Made by a program: the position numbers and the translations under genes. Of a stretch of 64,000 bases of DNA, positions 1-10,390 are shown one piece after another (positions within the stretch are counted from its first letter, which is position 1; every line of letters starts with the position of its first letter). The DNA lies in contig CAMTDV010000013.1 in assembly GCA_947069175.1 (NCBI GenBank), forward strand, positions 13,559,501-13,623,500. Reading direction: 5' to 3'. The stretch is from Scalesia atractyloides. Taxonomy: Eukaryota; Streptophyta; Magnoliopsida; Asterales; Asteraceae. A model generated the notes under the pieces. It worked only from the letters and a program-made list of their open reading frames with translations, was not told where the DNA came from and made no database searches.

Positions 1-43
1 AATTATGCCCCGACTCTTATTCCGCTGCGGGTCGGGGTGTGAC
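1..43 (+). repeat. 3' end of the 5' LTR of element 1
   Basis: Exact match to 7858-7900, containing the hairpin-like CCCCGAC / GTCGGGG pair. The rest of this LTR lies upstream of the window. Confidence 0.9.
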
Positions 44-46
44 GAT

Positions 47-59
47 TGGTATCAGAGCC
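47..59 (+). promoter_or_regulatory. Primer binding site (tRNA-iMet)
   Basis: TGGTATCAGAGCC starts three bases after the LTR end. It is the standard complement of the 3' end of plant initiator methionine tRNA used by most plant Ty3 and Ty1 elements. Confidence 0.9.
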
Positions 60-811
60 AGGTTTATAGGGATATAGGATAGGTTATTAGACCCTTAGAG
101 CCTATACTATAGTTGATTAAAATTTTAAATTGTTTATACGTTACATACAAAATTCATGATGTTTATATGCTTTTTGTTTATTTATACACTCAATGTTATG
201 CAAGCATGCTCACCAATACATGTTATTATACAATGCTCATCATAAATCATATCCTCATAACATATCATATCCATGAGAGCACACACCTCACAATTCCCAT
301 GATTTTTGCAATGTTTTTTGTATTTTCAAATCACATCAAAGTGAGTTCTCATGACGGGCATGTAGTAACTGGAAGGGTACGAGTACGGTAGTCGGAACGT
401 CCTGTCTAGGCTTGGCATTCGTATAAATCCAAAATAAAGGACCAGTTTACCTACCTGGGGACTAACGATGAGAGTACGAAGGACCTATTAGGCCAAAGCA
501 TGCTATACCAAACGTCGTGTGAGCTAACCCCACTTTGAGTTGTCATTGTGTCTACACCTGAACACCCTCCTACCATACATCTCGCAATCATATTTTACGG
601 TTTTCATTCGGGTGATGCGAGTGTTAATCCGCCAACACCAATGTGAATCCTACTAAGCCCAATAGACATTGTAGGCCCAAACATGAGCAAACCCAAGACA
701 TCCTATGGATGTAGTTGCATTATTGTTAGTTATGTTATTTTTATTCTTTTAACGACACATGACACCTAGAAACTTCTTAAACTCACAATCTTCCTATGTA
801 TGTTCCTGTAG
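60..811 (+). other. Untranslated leader of element 1
   Basis: Non-coding stretch between the primer site and the gag start. An open frame at 113-391 has no recognisable protein character. I see no other gene here. Confidence 0.7.
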
Positions 812-2150
812 ATGTCGGCTAGGCAACTACGTGGAGGTAGAAAGTCAGGAAGATCCAATGAACGCTTGGCCACACAAATTGCTAAACAAATGGCTGCAGT
901 GCTTCCTGACATCGTAATTCAAGTTCAACAAGCTCTCACCGCAAATCCCATCAAACCTCCCAATCAAGAAGACCAGAGCGTCACCAACCCTCCCTCCAAA
1001 AAGTGCTCCTACAAACACTTCAAATCTTGCGATCCCCCAAAGTATGAAGGGACCAAAGTGTTACTGCTCTCCTTCACTGGTTTGAAGAAATGGAGAACAC
1101 TTTCCTCAATTCCGATTGTCCCGAGGATCGCAAGGTACGTTATGCAACTGGAAGACTGTTTGGGGTAGCCCTTACCTGGTGGAACACGGAAAAGGGTAAA
1201 CGAGGAGTTGAAGATGCCATGGCCTTAACATGGGAAGAGTTAAGGGAACTCATGACCAGACGCTTCTGTCCAAGAAGCGAAATCAAAAAGTTGGAAGATG
1301 AATTCCACGCGCTAAAACAAAAGGAAGGAGATCACACTTCCTATAACAAAAGATTTCTCGAGCTAAACCAGATGATCCCTAATCTGTTCACCGCCGTGTA
1401 CCGCTTGGTTCAACATTACATTCGAGGTCTTCCCTCGAAAATTCAAGACTCGGTTCTAAGCACTTCGCCTGCAACACTTGAAGCCGCAATGGAACTAGCT
1501 ACCGAACTCACTGAGAATCGCATCCGAAACGGCAAATTTAAGGATGATAACAAGAAAACACCCATAGAGACCTCAACTACAAACCACTCAGTCTCCTCCT
1601 CAAAATTTGCTGGTAAGAGGAAACGAAACAGCAAGAATTTTGCTGTCACACAAACCAACCTTCCTATTACTGCTGCACCAATCACCCAAATTGCTCCTTC
1701 GACTGCACCATTTAAAAAGCCATACACCGGCCCACACCCAAAATGCAACCGTTGTCAATACCATCACCCTCCCGAAACTCTTTGCCAACATTGCACCAGC
1801 TGTGGCCGTGCGGGTCACACCATTCAAACTTGTCGCACTCTGCAACGAATGAACCGCAATCAACCCCCAACCCAAACCCACCATCAGATAGTGGGTCAAG
1901 CCCAACAACCCTCACTACTACCATCCGCACAACACATAGCCCAATCCTACTACCAACCCAACACCCCATGATGCAACCCATGCGAGCTTGTTACAACCGT
2001 GGAGACCCAAACCACTTCAGGAACACTTGTCCACGCTTGGTGAACATCATCCATGCCCAAGCTCAAGCGAACCCAGTAAACCAAGCTAACCAAGCTCCTC
2101 CACCTGCCAGAGGAAGAGCTTTCAACATCAATGCCAACCAAGCTAGGGCT
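812..2150 (+). pseudogene. gag of element 1 (capsid and zinc knuckles), frameshifted
   Basis: Starts with MSARQLRGGRKSGRS. The capsid domain continues in a second frame from about 1065 (GVALTWWNTEKG, LTWEELRELMTRRF), so a one-base indel lies near 1055-1065. A CCHC zinc knuckle CTSCGRAGHTIQTC is intact near 1795-1836. A second knuckle near 1987-2028 has its second Cys replaced by Arg (CYNRGDPNHFRNTC). Another frameshift near 1965-1971 moves the reading into the pol frame. The Gag product would form the particle and bind RNA; this copy cannot make it whole. Assignment is from the WW/F capsid signature of Ty3 retrotransposon gag and from the position after the primer site. Confidence 0.85.
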
Positions 2151-3990
2151 GACAACAACGTGGTTAACGGTACGTTCCTCATCAATGGTAGTTATGCATC
2201 CATGTTATTCGATACTGGCGCGGATAAGTGTTTTGTGTCCTTAGAATTCGAACCTATCCTCAACCAAACTCGTGATAATCTCATGGAATCTCTAACGGTG
2301 GAAGTTGCTGACGGAAAGCCCGTTTCATTAAATTCTATTATACGAAATTGTACCCTCACTCTAAACGATCACGATTTTCCAGTTGACCTCATTTCTATGA
2401 AGTTGGGAAGTTTCGATGTTATAATCGGTATGGACTGGCTCAGCCAGCATCACGCTGAAGTAATGTGCCGCGAAAAGTTCATTCGCATTCCTCTTGCAGA
2501 CGGTCAGACCCTACGTATTTTTGGAGAAACCCCTTCGAAAGGACTCAAATTTATGTCCTGCCTTCAAGCCCGAAAATATCTCCGCAAGAACTATGTCGCA
2601 TTCCTAACTCACGTCGTCAAAAAGGGAAACAAAGAGAAGAAACTCGAAGATATCCCAGTTGTGAAAGAATTTCCACAAGTCTTTCCCGACGACATTTCAG
2701 GACTCCCTCCTGTGAGAGAAGTCGAATTCCGCATCGATCTTGTACCTGGCGCTACACCAGTCGCAAAATCTCCTTATAGGTTAGCCCCATCCGAAATGCA
2801 AGAGCTGGCCAGTCACCTGCAAGAGCTGACTGACAAGGGATTCATACGTCCTAGCTCCTCGCCTTGGGGTGCACCTGTTCTTTTTGTGAAGAAGAAAGAT
2901 GGAACGTTTCGCATGTGCATTGATTATAGAGAACTCAACAAACTAAAGGTTAAAAATCGCTATCCACTACCTCACATCGATGACCTCCTAGACCAACTTC
3001 AAGGCGCCACCTGCTTTTCAAAAATCGACCTTCGTTCTGGTTATCATCAACTCAGAGTACATGAAGAAGACGTCCCAAAGACCGCCTTCCGGACTCGTTA
3101 TGGTCATTAAGAATTCATGGTCATGCCATTCGGTTTAACCAACGCCCCCGCTGTATTCATGGATCTAATGAATAGGGTATGCAAACCCGACCTCGACCGT
3201 TTCGTCATAGTCTTCATCGACGATATCCTTATCTACTCCAAGTCTAAATCCGATCATGAACGACACCTTCGACTCATCCTTACACTTTTAAGGACTGAAA
3301 AGCTCTACGCTAAGTTCTTAAAATGCGAATTCTGGTTAAGAGAAGTACAATTCCTTGGACATGTCGTCAATGACAAGGGAATACATGTCGATCCTTCAAA
3401 AATCAAGGCAGTGCAAGAATGGCAAGCGCCACGTACCCCTACCGAAGTAAGGTCATTTCTCGGTTTGGCTGGTTACTATCGCCGCTTCATTGCCAATTTT
3501 TCCCGTATTGCTGTACCACTCACGGCTTTGACTCATAAAGGAAAACCCTTCATTTGGGGACCTAAACAACAAGAAGCCTTCCAAACTCTAAAGCAAAAAC
3601 TTTGTGACGCACCTATCCTCACACTCCCTGAAGGTTGCGATGACTTTGTAGTATATTGCAACGCATCAGGGCAAGGGCTAGGCTGTGTATTAATGCAAAG
3701 AGGAAAAGTGATAGCTTATGCTTCTAGGCAACTCAAGGTTCATGAGAAGAACTACACCACCCACGACCTGGAACTTGGAGCCGTTGTGTTCGCTCTCAAG
3801 ATATGGAGACATTACCTCTACGGTACCAAGTGTGAAATATAAATTGACCACAAAAGTCTCTAACATATCTTCAACCAAAAGGAGTTGAATATGAGGCAAC
3901 GAAGATGGGTCGAACTTCTTAACGACTACGACTGTGAAATTCGGTATCATCCTGGCAAGGCAAACGTGGTGGCCAATGCACTCAGTCAAA
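2151..3990 (+). pseudogene. Protease, reverse transcriptase and RNase H of element 1
   Basis: One long frame from 2151 to 3110 holds the retropepsin motif LFDTGADKC (near 2206-2232) and the start of RT (GFIRPSSSPWGAPVLFVKKK, MCIDYRELN). An in-frame TAA at 3108-3110 replaces the Tyr expected in RYGHYEF; RT then continues with MPFGLTNAP and the catalytic FIDD (near 3217-3228). RNase H follows (VVYCNASGQGLGCVL, TTHDLELGAVVFALK). Two more stops at about 3840-3842 and 3861-3863 interrupt the end of RNase H, and the same frame resumes at 3885 (MRQRRWVELLNDYDCEIRYHPG). Most of the sequence is otherwise intact, so decay is recent or mild. Confidence 0.9.
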
Positions 3991-5482
3991 TAGGTTATGC
4001 GAACTCCATTCGTCTTCTCTGTTCGCAAATCATAACCGACATCAAAGATCGAATCCGAGCAGCTCAACATGTTTCTGTAACAGAAAATGACGTACGCGAT
4101 GAGCTGTCATGTGGAGCTGAACTCAAACTCGAAACCAAATCCAACGGTATTCTATACTATTTAAATCGCATATGGATTCCCGATCGCGATAACCTTCGTG
4201 ATTTCCTTATGAATGAGGCGCACAAAACACGATACTCCGTACACCCAGGAGCCGACAAGATGTATCAAGACCTACGATACACCTACTGGTGGCCTGGCAT
4301 GAAAAAGGATATCGTTGTTTTTGTTTCCAAGTGCCTTACCTGTTCCAAAGTAAAAGCTAAACATCAAAGACCTTCAGGACTCCTAGTCCAACCTGAAATA
4401 CCTGTATGGAAGTGGGAAAACATAACCATGGACTTCATTACCGGGTTACCTCGCACCTCCAGTGGGTATGACACCATATGGGTAATCATTGATCGTCTTA
4501 CAAAATCAGCTCACTTCATACCGATTCGCGAGGACTTCAAAAACGAGAAGTTAGCTCGTATCTACATCAGCGAGATCGTAAGCCGTCATGGTGTACCTTT
4601 AAGCATCATTTCAGACCGTGATGGTCGTTTCACTTCACGAACATGGCGAGCCGTACAAACCGCCTTGGGTACACGATTAGACCTCAGTACCGCTTTTCAT
4701 CCTCAAACTGATGGACAATCTGAACGCACCATCCAAACTCTTGAAGACATGCTTCGAGCATGTGTCATAGACTTCAAAGGGAATTGGGACGCTCATCTCC
4801 CATTAGTTGAATTTTCGTACAACAATAACTATCATTCAAGTATCGGCATGGCTCCTTTCGAAGCTTTATATGGTCGTAAGTGCCGATCTCCAGTATGTTG
4901 GCACGAAATTGGGGAATCACAAATCACCGGTCCAGAGTTAATTCAAGAAACAACCGACAAGGTCATTCAAATTCGAAACAATCTTCTAGCGGCTCAAAGT
5001 CGTCAAAAGAGTTATGCAGACAAACGACGAAAGCCCTTGGAGTTTGACATTGGTGATCAAGTGCTTTTAAAAGTATCACCGTGGAAGGGAGTGGTTCGTT
5101 TTGGCCAAAAGGGAAAGCTAGCACCACGCTACGTAGGACCTTTCAAGATACTCAAAATAGTAGGTCCTGTAGCATACAAGCTTGACCTACCAGAAGAGCT
5201 CAACAAAATTCATCCCACATTCCACGTATAAAACTTGAAGAAGTGTCTCGCTGATGAAAACCTCCATATTCCGCTAGAAGACATTCAGATCGATGAATCT
5301 ATGCACTTCATTGAAAGACCAGTAGAAATCATGGACTTCGGAGAGAAGCGTTAAGACGAAGTCGTATTCCAATTGTCAGGGTACGTTGGGAGTCAAAACG
5401 AGGACCTGAGTTTACTTGGGAACGTGAAGACTCAATGCGCGAAAAATACCCACATCTTTTTCCTGTTACCACTACTACTTAA
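3991..5482 (+). pseudogene. Integrase and C-terminal chromodomain-like tail of element 1
   Basis: The zinc-binding H..H..C..C region is visible (HPGADKMYQDL ... CLTCSKVKA), then the integrase core with MDFITGLPR, IISDRDGRFTS, HPQTDGQSER and VEFSYNN, which supply the D,D,E residues. The GPY-type module follows (APRYVGPFKILKIVGPVAYKL). A stop at 5229-5231 falls just before the conserved NLKKCL, another at 5352-5354 precedes the tail, and the last block (VRWESKRGPEFTWERED ... KYPHLF) is in another frame, ending at 5480-5482. Integrase inserts the cDNA; the tail in chromoviruses can target chromatin. Confidence 0.88.
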
Positions 5483-5501
5483 ATTTCGGGACGAAATTTC
5501 T

Positions 5502-5514
5502 AAAAGTAGGGGAT
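5502..5514 (+). promoter_or_regulatory. Polypurine tract of element 1
   Basis: Purine-rich AAAAGTAGGGGA lies directly before the LTR start TGTAACATTC at 5517. This is the usual plus-strand primer position. Confidence 0.75.
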
Positions 5515-5697
5515 ACTGTAACATTCGTCGAAAAACGGGTTTCAAAACCCGCTTCGTTTATTAATCAAATATTCAGTTATAAATTTTGTTGCGTATATAT
5601 TGTTCAATTTAATTTTAAACAATACATAATTAATAAACATTTTAGGATTTAAAAACCATAATTAATAAGTAATAAAAATAAGTGAATAAAAAATAAA

Positions 5698-5770
5698 ATG
5701 GGACAGCCGGGTTTCGAACCCGGGTCACCCACAAGGACAAACACGCAATACACCGCTCCACCGTGCACAG
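5698..5770 (-). other. tRNA-like module 1 in the LTR (minus strand)
   Basis: Read on the minus strand, the 3' half is a good T arm: stem CCGGG/CCCGG with loop TTCGAAA (a B-box, GGTTCGAAACC), followed by CTGTCCCA like an acceptor strand. The 5' half is degenerate: I see no matching GGGACAG acceptor strand and only a weak A-box-like GGTGGAGCGG. It is tRNA-derived in appearance, not a usable tRNA gene. Confidence 0.55.
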
Positions 5771-6029
5771 CTTTTGTGATAAACATTAAAACAAATAACA
5801 TTTATAATAAAACTGAAAGTCAAACCGGTAATCAGCGCGCCCAAATTCGCAGTCGCCGGAAAAGCCGAGATTATCGCGAATTATGACCGTTTCCTTTGAC
5901 TGAAACGCGTGAACTAATTTCAACATCGGTTATAACCGATGTCTAACCCTCAATTTCAGTCATAACCGCCGGAAAACTTTGACCACGAATCAAGATCCAA
6001 ATTCGAACCAAATACACCCTGTTCTTCCT

Positions 6030-6037
6030 TATAAATA
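6030..6037 (+). promoter_or_regulatory. Probable LTR TATA box
   Basis: TATAAATA in the 5' third of the LTR, the only good TATA match upstream of the AATAAA at 7809. It is the likely Pol II promoter; the start site is not known. Confidence 0.45.
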
Positions 6038-6481
6038 CCCACCCAAACCTCTGGTAACCTTTTCGCTCAGAATCGCACTTTCTTTCGAAGCTTTAATCCT
6101 TCCAGAGCACGTCGCCGGAAATTTCAATTTCGCCGGAATCGCTGAACGGAAAACCGCGATTGTCTTCAGACGGTACAATCATCTAAACTTTTCTTGCTAT
6201 CTCTCGATTAATAACCTAATTGCTCAACACAGTAATCAAAACTGTCAAACAGTTTCCCTCAGCCGGAATCCGCGGATCGGAGCCGACGAGACCTTGCCGG
6301 AAAACCTGAAGCAAACTCGCCGTTCTGGTATACCATGTCATTTAATTTCTCTTTCGTTTCAATCAAGTATAAGTTAAGATCAATTAAACAGAACAGTCGG
6401 ATTTCACTGTTCTGTATTGTTAAGCGAAGAAGACGAAGTTGAGAAATGTGTATTAGTTTAATTAAAACCGGATATTTAACC

Positions 6482-6559
6482 GGGTTAGACACACAGTCCA
6501 GCGGTGGACTGTGTGCAACATAACACACACATCCCGAGTTCGAATCGCACACGTACCGA
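6482..6559 (+). other. tRNA-like module 2 in the LTR
   Basis: Starts GGGTTAGACAC. It holds an extended D-arm-like hairpin, CACAGTCCA paired with TGGACTGTG around a GCGG loop (6492-6513). CCCGAGTTCGAATC, a B-box-like T arm, lies about 30 bases on. The flank ATTAAAACCGGATATTT before it resembles the flank of module 4, so the two look like copies of one unit. Confidence 0.6.
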
Positions 6560-6650
6560 CTTTCAGAATTAAAACCAACATTTTTAGAACTGAATCAGAA
6601 CAAGTCACAGGTTGTTTATAAGAATAATATAATCCATAAGTTAAACAGAT

Positions 6651-6724
6651 TTGACACACAGCCCAACTGGTTGGGCTGTGCGCACTCGAACCGAAGGACC
6701 CGAGTTCGACTCCGGGTCCCTGCA
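6651..6724 (+). other. tRNA-like module 3 in the LTR
   Basis: A 10-bp hairpin CACAGCCCAA / TTGGGCTGTG with loop CTGG (6657-6680) sits where a D arm would be. It is followed by CCCGAGTTCGACTCCGGG, a B-box T arm with good pairing. It shares GACAC..AG and CCCGAGTTCGA with modules 2 and 4. No matching acceptor stem is visible. Confidence 0.6.
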
Positions 6725-6814
6725 ACCGGTTCGGCCATATAAATCATTTTTAATAAAACCAAATAAGTTTAAAATTAATTAGTATATAAATATAATTAAA
6801 ACAGAGAATATTTC

Positions 6815-6892
6815 GGGTTAGACACGTAGCTCAGTTGGTAGAGCTGCGTGCACGTATACGAGAGGTCCCGAGTTCGAACCTCCCTCAGCCCA
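6815..6892 (+). other. tRNA-like module 4 in the LTR (best preserved)
   Basis: GGGTTAG at the 5' end can pair mostly with CTCAGCCC at the 3' end, followed by A. The A-box is TAGCTCAGTTGG (6827-6838) inside a normal D arm (GCTC/GAGC), and the B-box is GAGTTCGAACC (6870-6880), at tRNA-like spacing. The anticodon region has no proper 5-bp stem and the T stem is only about three pairs, so a functional tRNA is unlikely. Internal Pol III promoter elements look usable. Confidence 0.65.
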
Positions 6893-7808
6893 TATAAAAA
6901 CACAATCCGACCGGTCAACGGTCAACGGTCAACGGTCAAAAAAGTCAATTTTTTATTTTTTTATTTTTTTATTTATTTTATTTTAAAAATACTTAAAAAT
7001 AAGATTTTTAAAGTTAGAAAACTTCCTTAAACTCACAAAAATAAATCTAAAAATCCCATTAAGATTATGAATTAAAAGTATTAATCTCAAATAAAATCCA
7101 TTTATTTACCGAATCATTTCGTTATTATTTTAGGTTAGTTTTTCCCTCGTCGATCAAATCCTAAAATTCGTGCGCATCCAACGTCATCAAAGAACGCACC
7201 CAATGTGAGTGAATCTCTATCAATTCCCCATTTTAATCATGTTTTGGGGTGTATCATGTGTCGTTTAATTATTTATTATATTTAAACACTTGTGCATACA
7301 TCATATTCGTGATCAAATGTGTATCAAATGTGTATCAATTGTTGTGTGGATTATATGTAGTTTGGATTTATCATTTCAGTGCACGCATATCATTAGGCCC
7401 ATCAGTTCCCCGTGGGAGACGGGTTGAGCATCAGGTGCCTCATAAGATCGGCTCCGTTTGATTGAGCCTTGATCTCACATTCATCATCATTCATATCATA
7501 TACTTATTCAAAGTGGTTTGTGTTTGTTTACTTACATATGTTTGCTCACATGTGATTATTGCACAAATTTTCCATATTAAATAAAACAAGAAATTAATAA
7601 CAATGTTTTATCAAGGTTCACTCGCCAACTTTTGTTGACCCAAAATATCCCCCGATTTACACATGATACAGGTGATCCAGCTGAGGAAAGAAACACATAG
7701 GAAGGCCTAGAAGAATAAACCAGTTTAAGCCTTGGATTATTTACATAGTTGCATTTCCTTGTAATTGTATGAATTTTGATTTGGGTATTTAAGTTGTAAT
7801 TTGAATTT

Positions 7809-7814
7809 AATAAA
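7809..7814 (+). terminator. Probable LTR polyadenylation signal
   Basis: AATAAA about 90 bases before the LTR end, in a T/A-rich context. Plausible end of the R region. Confidence 0.4.
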
Positions 7815-7901
7815 TATGAAACATTTTAGTAAACATCATGAGCTTTGGTGATAACCCAATTATGCCCCGACTCTTATTCCGCTGCGGGTCGGGGTGTGAC
7901 A

Positions 7902-8868
7902 TTCAGGACATATCCCTCCACATCCACATCACCCGAACCCCTATGAAGATTCGGGAGATTCATGGCCATTTGCCCAACATTCACCTACCCACACTCAAAG
8001 TTCTTACCACTCGTACCATTCGCACCACTCTCACCACTCCCATCACCCTCATCATTCTTACCATGATGAGTTTAATCCAAACCAATATTTAAATACACCT
8101 CCAGCTGATCAAAATCAGTTGGACCAACCAAACCCCATGGATGAGGACTTCGACCCGGAGATGCCGCCGTCGGGATCGCGTGAAATCTCAAGTGATTCGA
8201 ACTCCTATGCCGGATCGCCTTACCAAGGTCCTAATGAGTAGAACCAATTTACCTTCGCCAATACTCCTTCCCATCACTCCCAACCACCTCCCGTGCAAGA
8301 AGATGTGCACATGGAATCGGTGGAACAACCCCAATCGCCACCAGAACCGCCAAGGAAGAAAAGAGGAGCACGTATGTCGGTACGTGCGGGCCAACGGTCG
8401 GGTTCACTACCACCTTTGCCTAAACCCTAACCCACCATTCAAGAGGACCCACAAATGGGTGGACCCTCTAACACCTCACCTGTTGTGGAACCAACACCTA
8501 CAGTTCAACCACCACCATCGGGTTATAGTAACCCTATCCCCACATATCCAGACATGTCTGGATATGATCCTTTTAACCCGTCTACGTCAGTAGACTATCA
8601 AGCATGGTCGCATGACCCTTACATGCAAGCGGTCATGCACAACGCACTTTACCCGTCTCATTTCCCACATGCTTATCCACCTACTGGATATCCAATTTAC
8701 GGGTACCAGTATCCGGTTATACCACAACCTCCGCCACCACTTGAGGCCATTAACGAAGCCTTAGAACGAATGAAAGAAATGCAACAACAAGCGAAGAAAA
8801 CGGAAAAGAAGACAAATAAGTTTTTCAAGAAACTCTCCAAACTGGTTAAGGGAAAGAAGGACGAGTGA
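7902..8868 (+). pseudogene. Proline/histidine-rich retroelement-type ORF, interrupted by element 1
   Basis: A single frame runs from the LTR border to TGA at 8866-8868, with in-frame stops at 8239-8241 (TAG) and about 8428-8430 (TAA). It encodes PPHPHHPNPYEDSG, a His/Ser-rich run, EMPPSGSREISSDSNSY, a basic patch (PPRKKRGARMSVRAGQRSG), a Pro/Tyr-rich middle (PPTGYPIYGYQYPVIPQPP) and a C-terminal Lys-rich coiled-coil-like segment (LERMKEMQQQAKKTEKK). I recognise no enzyme domain. The frame is open right at the element 1 border, which suggests element 1 jumped into it. It resembles the extra or gag-like ORFs of large plant Ty3 elements; that family assignment is a guess. Confidence 0.5.
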
Positions 8869-9448
8869 AGTCTCTTCTAATATATGTTAGTCCCTGCGAG
8901 GACATTGTTCTTTCTTTAGTCCCTGCGTGGACATTTTGTTTTCTTTAGTCCTTGCATAGACAATTTATTTCAATTTGTTTCTAGTATTGTAATTTCTATT
9001 TGGTGTTTAATGAGGTAGTTTTTTTTGGAATTATATATATGTATTCATCCTCTTCAAACAAGCGTCTCGATTTTACTCGAAATTTGTGCTCTACGATATA
9101 ATTCCAAAAAGATCTTAATGGTTTTGATTAGCCAAGTGGCACAGACCACATAATTGGCCAACATTATAAATGATATTTAAGCATATAAGGGCCCTCTATT
9201 ATGATAGTTAAGAGAAGTTATCCATCTATCCAGAGGTGGTGGACTTAAGTTCAAGCCTCCAAGTCGTCAAGGTCAATGCAACCGGGACTATTAATCAACC
9301 ATTAAGATACTCTTATGTTAACATTAAGGAATGTTCATACTCCTGGTAGTGTGACTTGAGGAACCACACTAGCCTTCAAGGTAATGGACTATGTCCTAAC
9401 CTTATATAGCCTACGTGATCAAATTTTATCCCGGCTAATATATATGTG
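8869..9448. other. Non-coding stretch with short repeats
   Basis: Three imperfect copies of a roughly 30-bp unit, TTAGTCCCTGCGTGGACATT-like, lie at 8890-8966. After that I see no gene. It may be untranslated sequence of the surrounding retroelement. Confidence 0.5.
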
Positions 9449-10390
9449 CGATGATTAAAACATCCATTAGTGATGTATTGCCCTTGGGGCTATGATTAAA
9501 CATCCATTAGTGATGTATTGCCCTTGGGGCTATGATTAAACATCTGTAGTGATGTAATACCCTTGGGGCTATGATTAAACATCCATTAGTATGTATTGCC
9601 CTTGGGGCTATGATTAAACATCCATTAGTGATGTATTGCCCTTGGGCTATGATTAAACATCCATCAGTGGTGTATTGCCCTTGGGGCTATGATTAAACAT
9701 CCATTAGTGATGTATTGCCCTTGGGGCTATGATTAAAACATCCATTAGTGATGTATTGCCCTTGGGGTTATGATTAAAACATCCATTATTGATGTATTGC
9801 CCTTAGGGCTATGATTAAACATCCATTAGTGATGTAATGCCCTTGGGGCTATGATTAAACATCCATTAGTGATATATTGCCCTTGGGACTATGATAAAAC
9901 ATCCATTAGTGATGTAATGCCCTTGGGGCTATGATTAAAACATCCATTAGTGATGTATTGCCCTTGGGGCTATGATTAAACATCCATTAGTGATGTAATG
10001 CCCTTGGGGCTATGATTAAACATCCATTAGTGATGTATTGCCTTTGGGGCTATGATTAAACATCCATTAGTGATGTATTGCCCTTGGGGCTATGATTAAA
10101 CATCCATTAGTGATGTATTGCCCTTGGGGCTATGATTAAACATCCATTATTGATGTATTGCCCTTGGGGCTATGATTAAACATCCATTAGTGATGTATTG
10201 CCCTTGGGGCTATGATTAAACATCCATTATTGATGTATTGCCCTTGGGGCTATGATTAAAACATCCATTAGTGATGTATTGCCTTTATGGCTATAATTAA
10301 ACATCCGTTAGTGATATATTGCCCTTGGGGCTATGATTAAACATCCATTAGTGATGTAATGCCTTCGGGCCATAATTTCACATCCATTAG
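9449..10390. repeat. 40-bp minisatellite, 24 copies
   Basis: The unit is 40 bp and reads TATGATTAAACATCCATTAG then TGATGTATTGCCCTTGGGGC. I counted 24 occurrences of the CATCCATTAG core or a point variant of it. Most units are exactly 40 bp; some have one extra A in ATTAAAA or one missing G. Variant units (ATTATTGATG, TGATGTAATG) recur at scattered positions, as expected from unequal crossing over. No open reading frame is maintained. Confidence 0.97.

Larger units (their letters stand above)
1..7901 (+). mobile_element. Ty3/gypsy LTR retrotransposon, element 1 (5' LTR truncated by window edge)
   Basis: The first 43 bases are identical to the last 43 bases of the 3' LTR (7858-7900), so the window opens at the very end of the 5' LTR. 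A tRNA-iMet primer site, gag, protease, RT, RNase H, integrase, a polypurine tract and a 2.4 kb 3' LTR follow in Ty3 order. The end of the polyprotein carries a tail with VRWESKRGPEFTWE, like the chromodomain-type tails of plant chromoviruses; Tekay/Del-like is my inference. Several frameshifts and in-frame stops show it is not autonomous. The base after the shared LTR end differs between copies (missing A before the primer site in the 5' copy), so the LTR end is 7900 or 7901. Confidence 0.93.
5517..7901 (+). repeat. 3' LTR of element 1 (about 2.4 kb)
   Basis: Begins TGTAACATTC after the polypurine tract and ends GGTCGGGGTGTGACA, matching the 5' LTR end at 1-43. A TATA-like TATAAATA is at 6030-6037 and an AATAAA signal at 7809-7814. 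If both are used, U3 is about 5517-6060 and the R region about 6060-7830. It carries four tRNA-like modules (one minus strand, three plus strand), a short CGGTCAA tandem run (6910-6940) and a T-rich stretch (6945-6980). The left partner for checking a target duplication is outside the window. Confidence 0.88.

Noticed and set aside
1443..2141. Several minus-strand frames across gag of element 1
   Set aside because: Shadows of the plus-strand gag, with no own motif.
5698..5886. Open frame MGQPGFEPGSPTRTN as a protein
   Set aside because: It is a translation of the tRNA-like module and its flank inside the LTR.
6815..6892. Module 4 as a functional tRNA gene
   Set aside because: No proper anticodon stem and loop, and only about three pairs in the T stem. 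A- and B-boxes alone are not enough.
9449..10390. Regular repeat array considered as a CRISPR array
   Set aside because: Repeats are directly adjacent with no unique spacers, and the setting is a plant nuclear genome.
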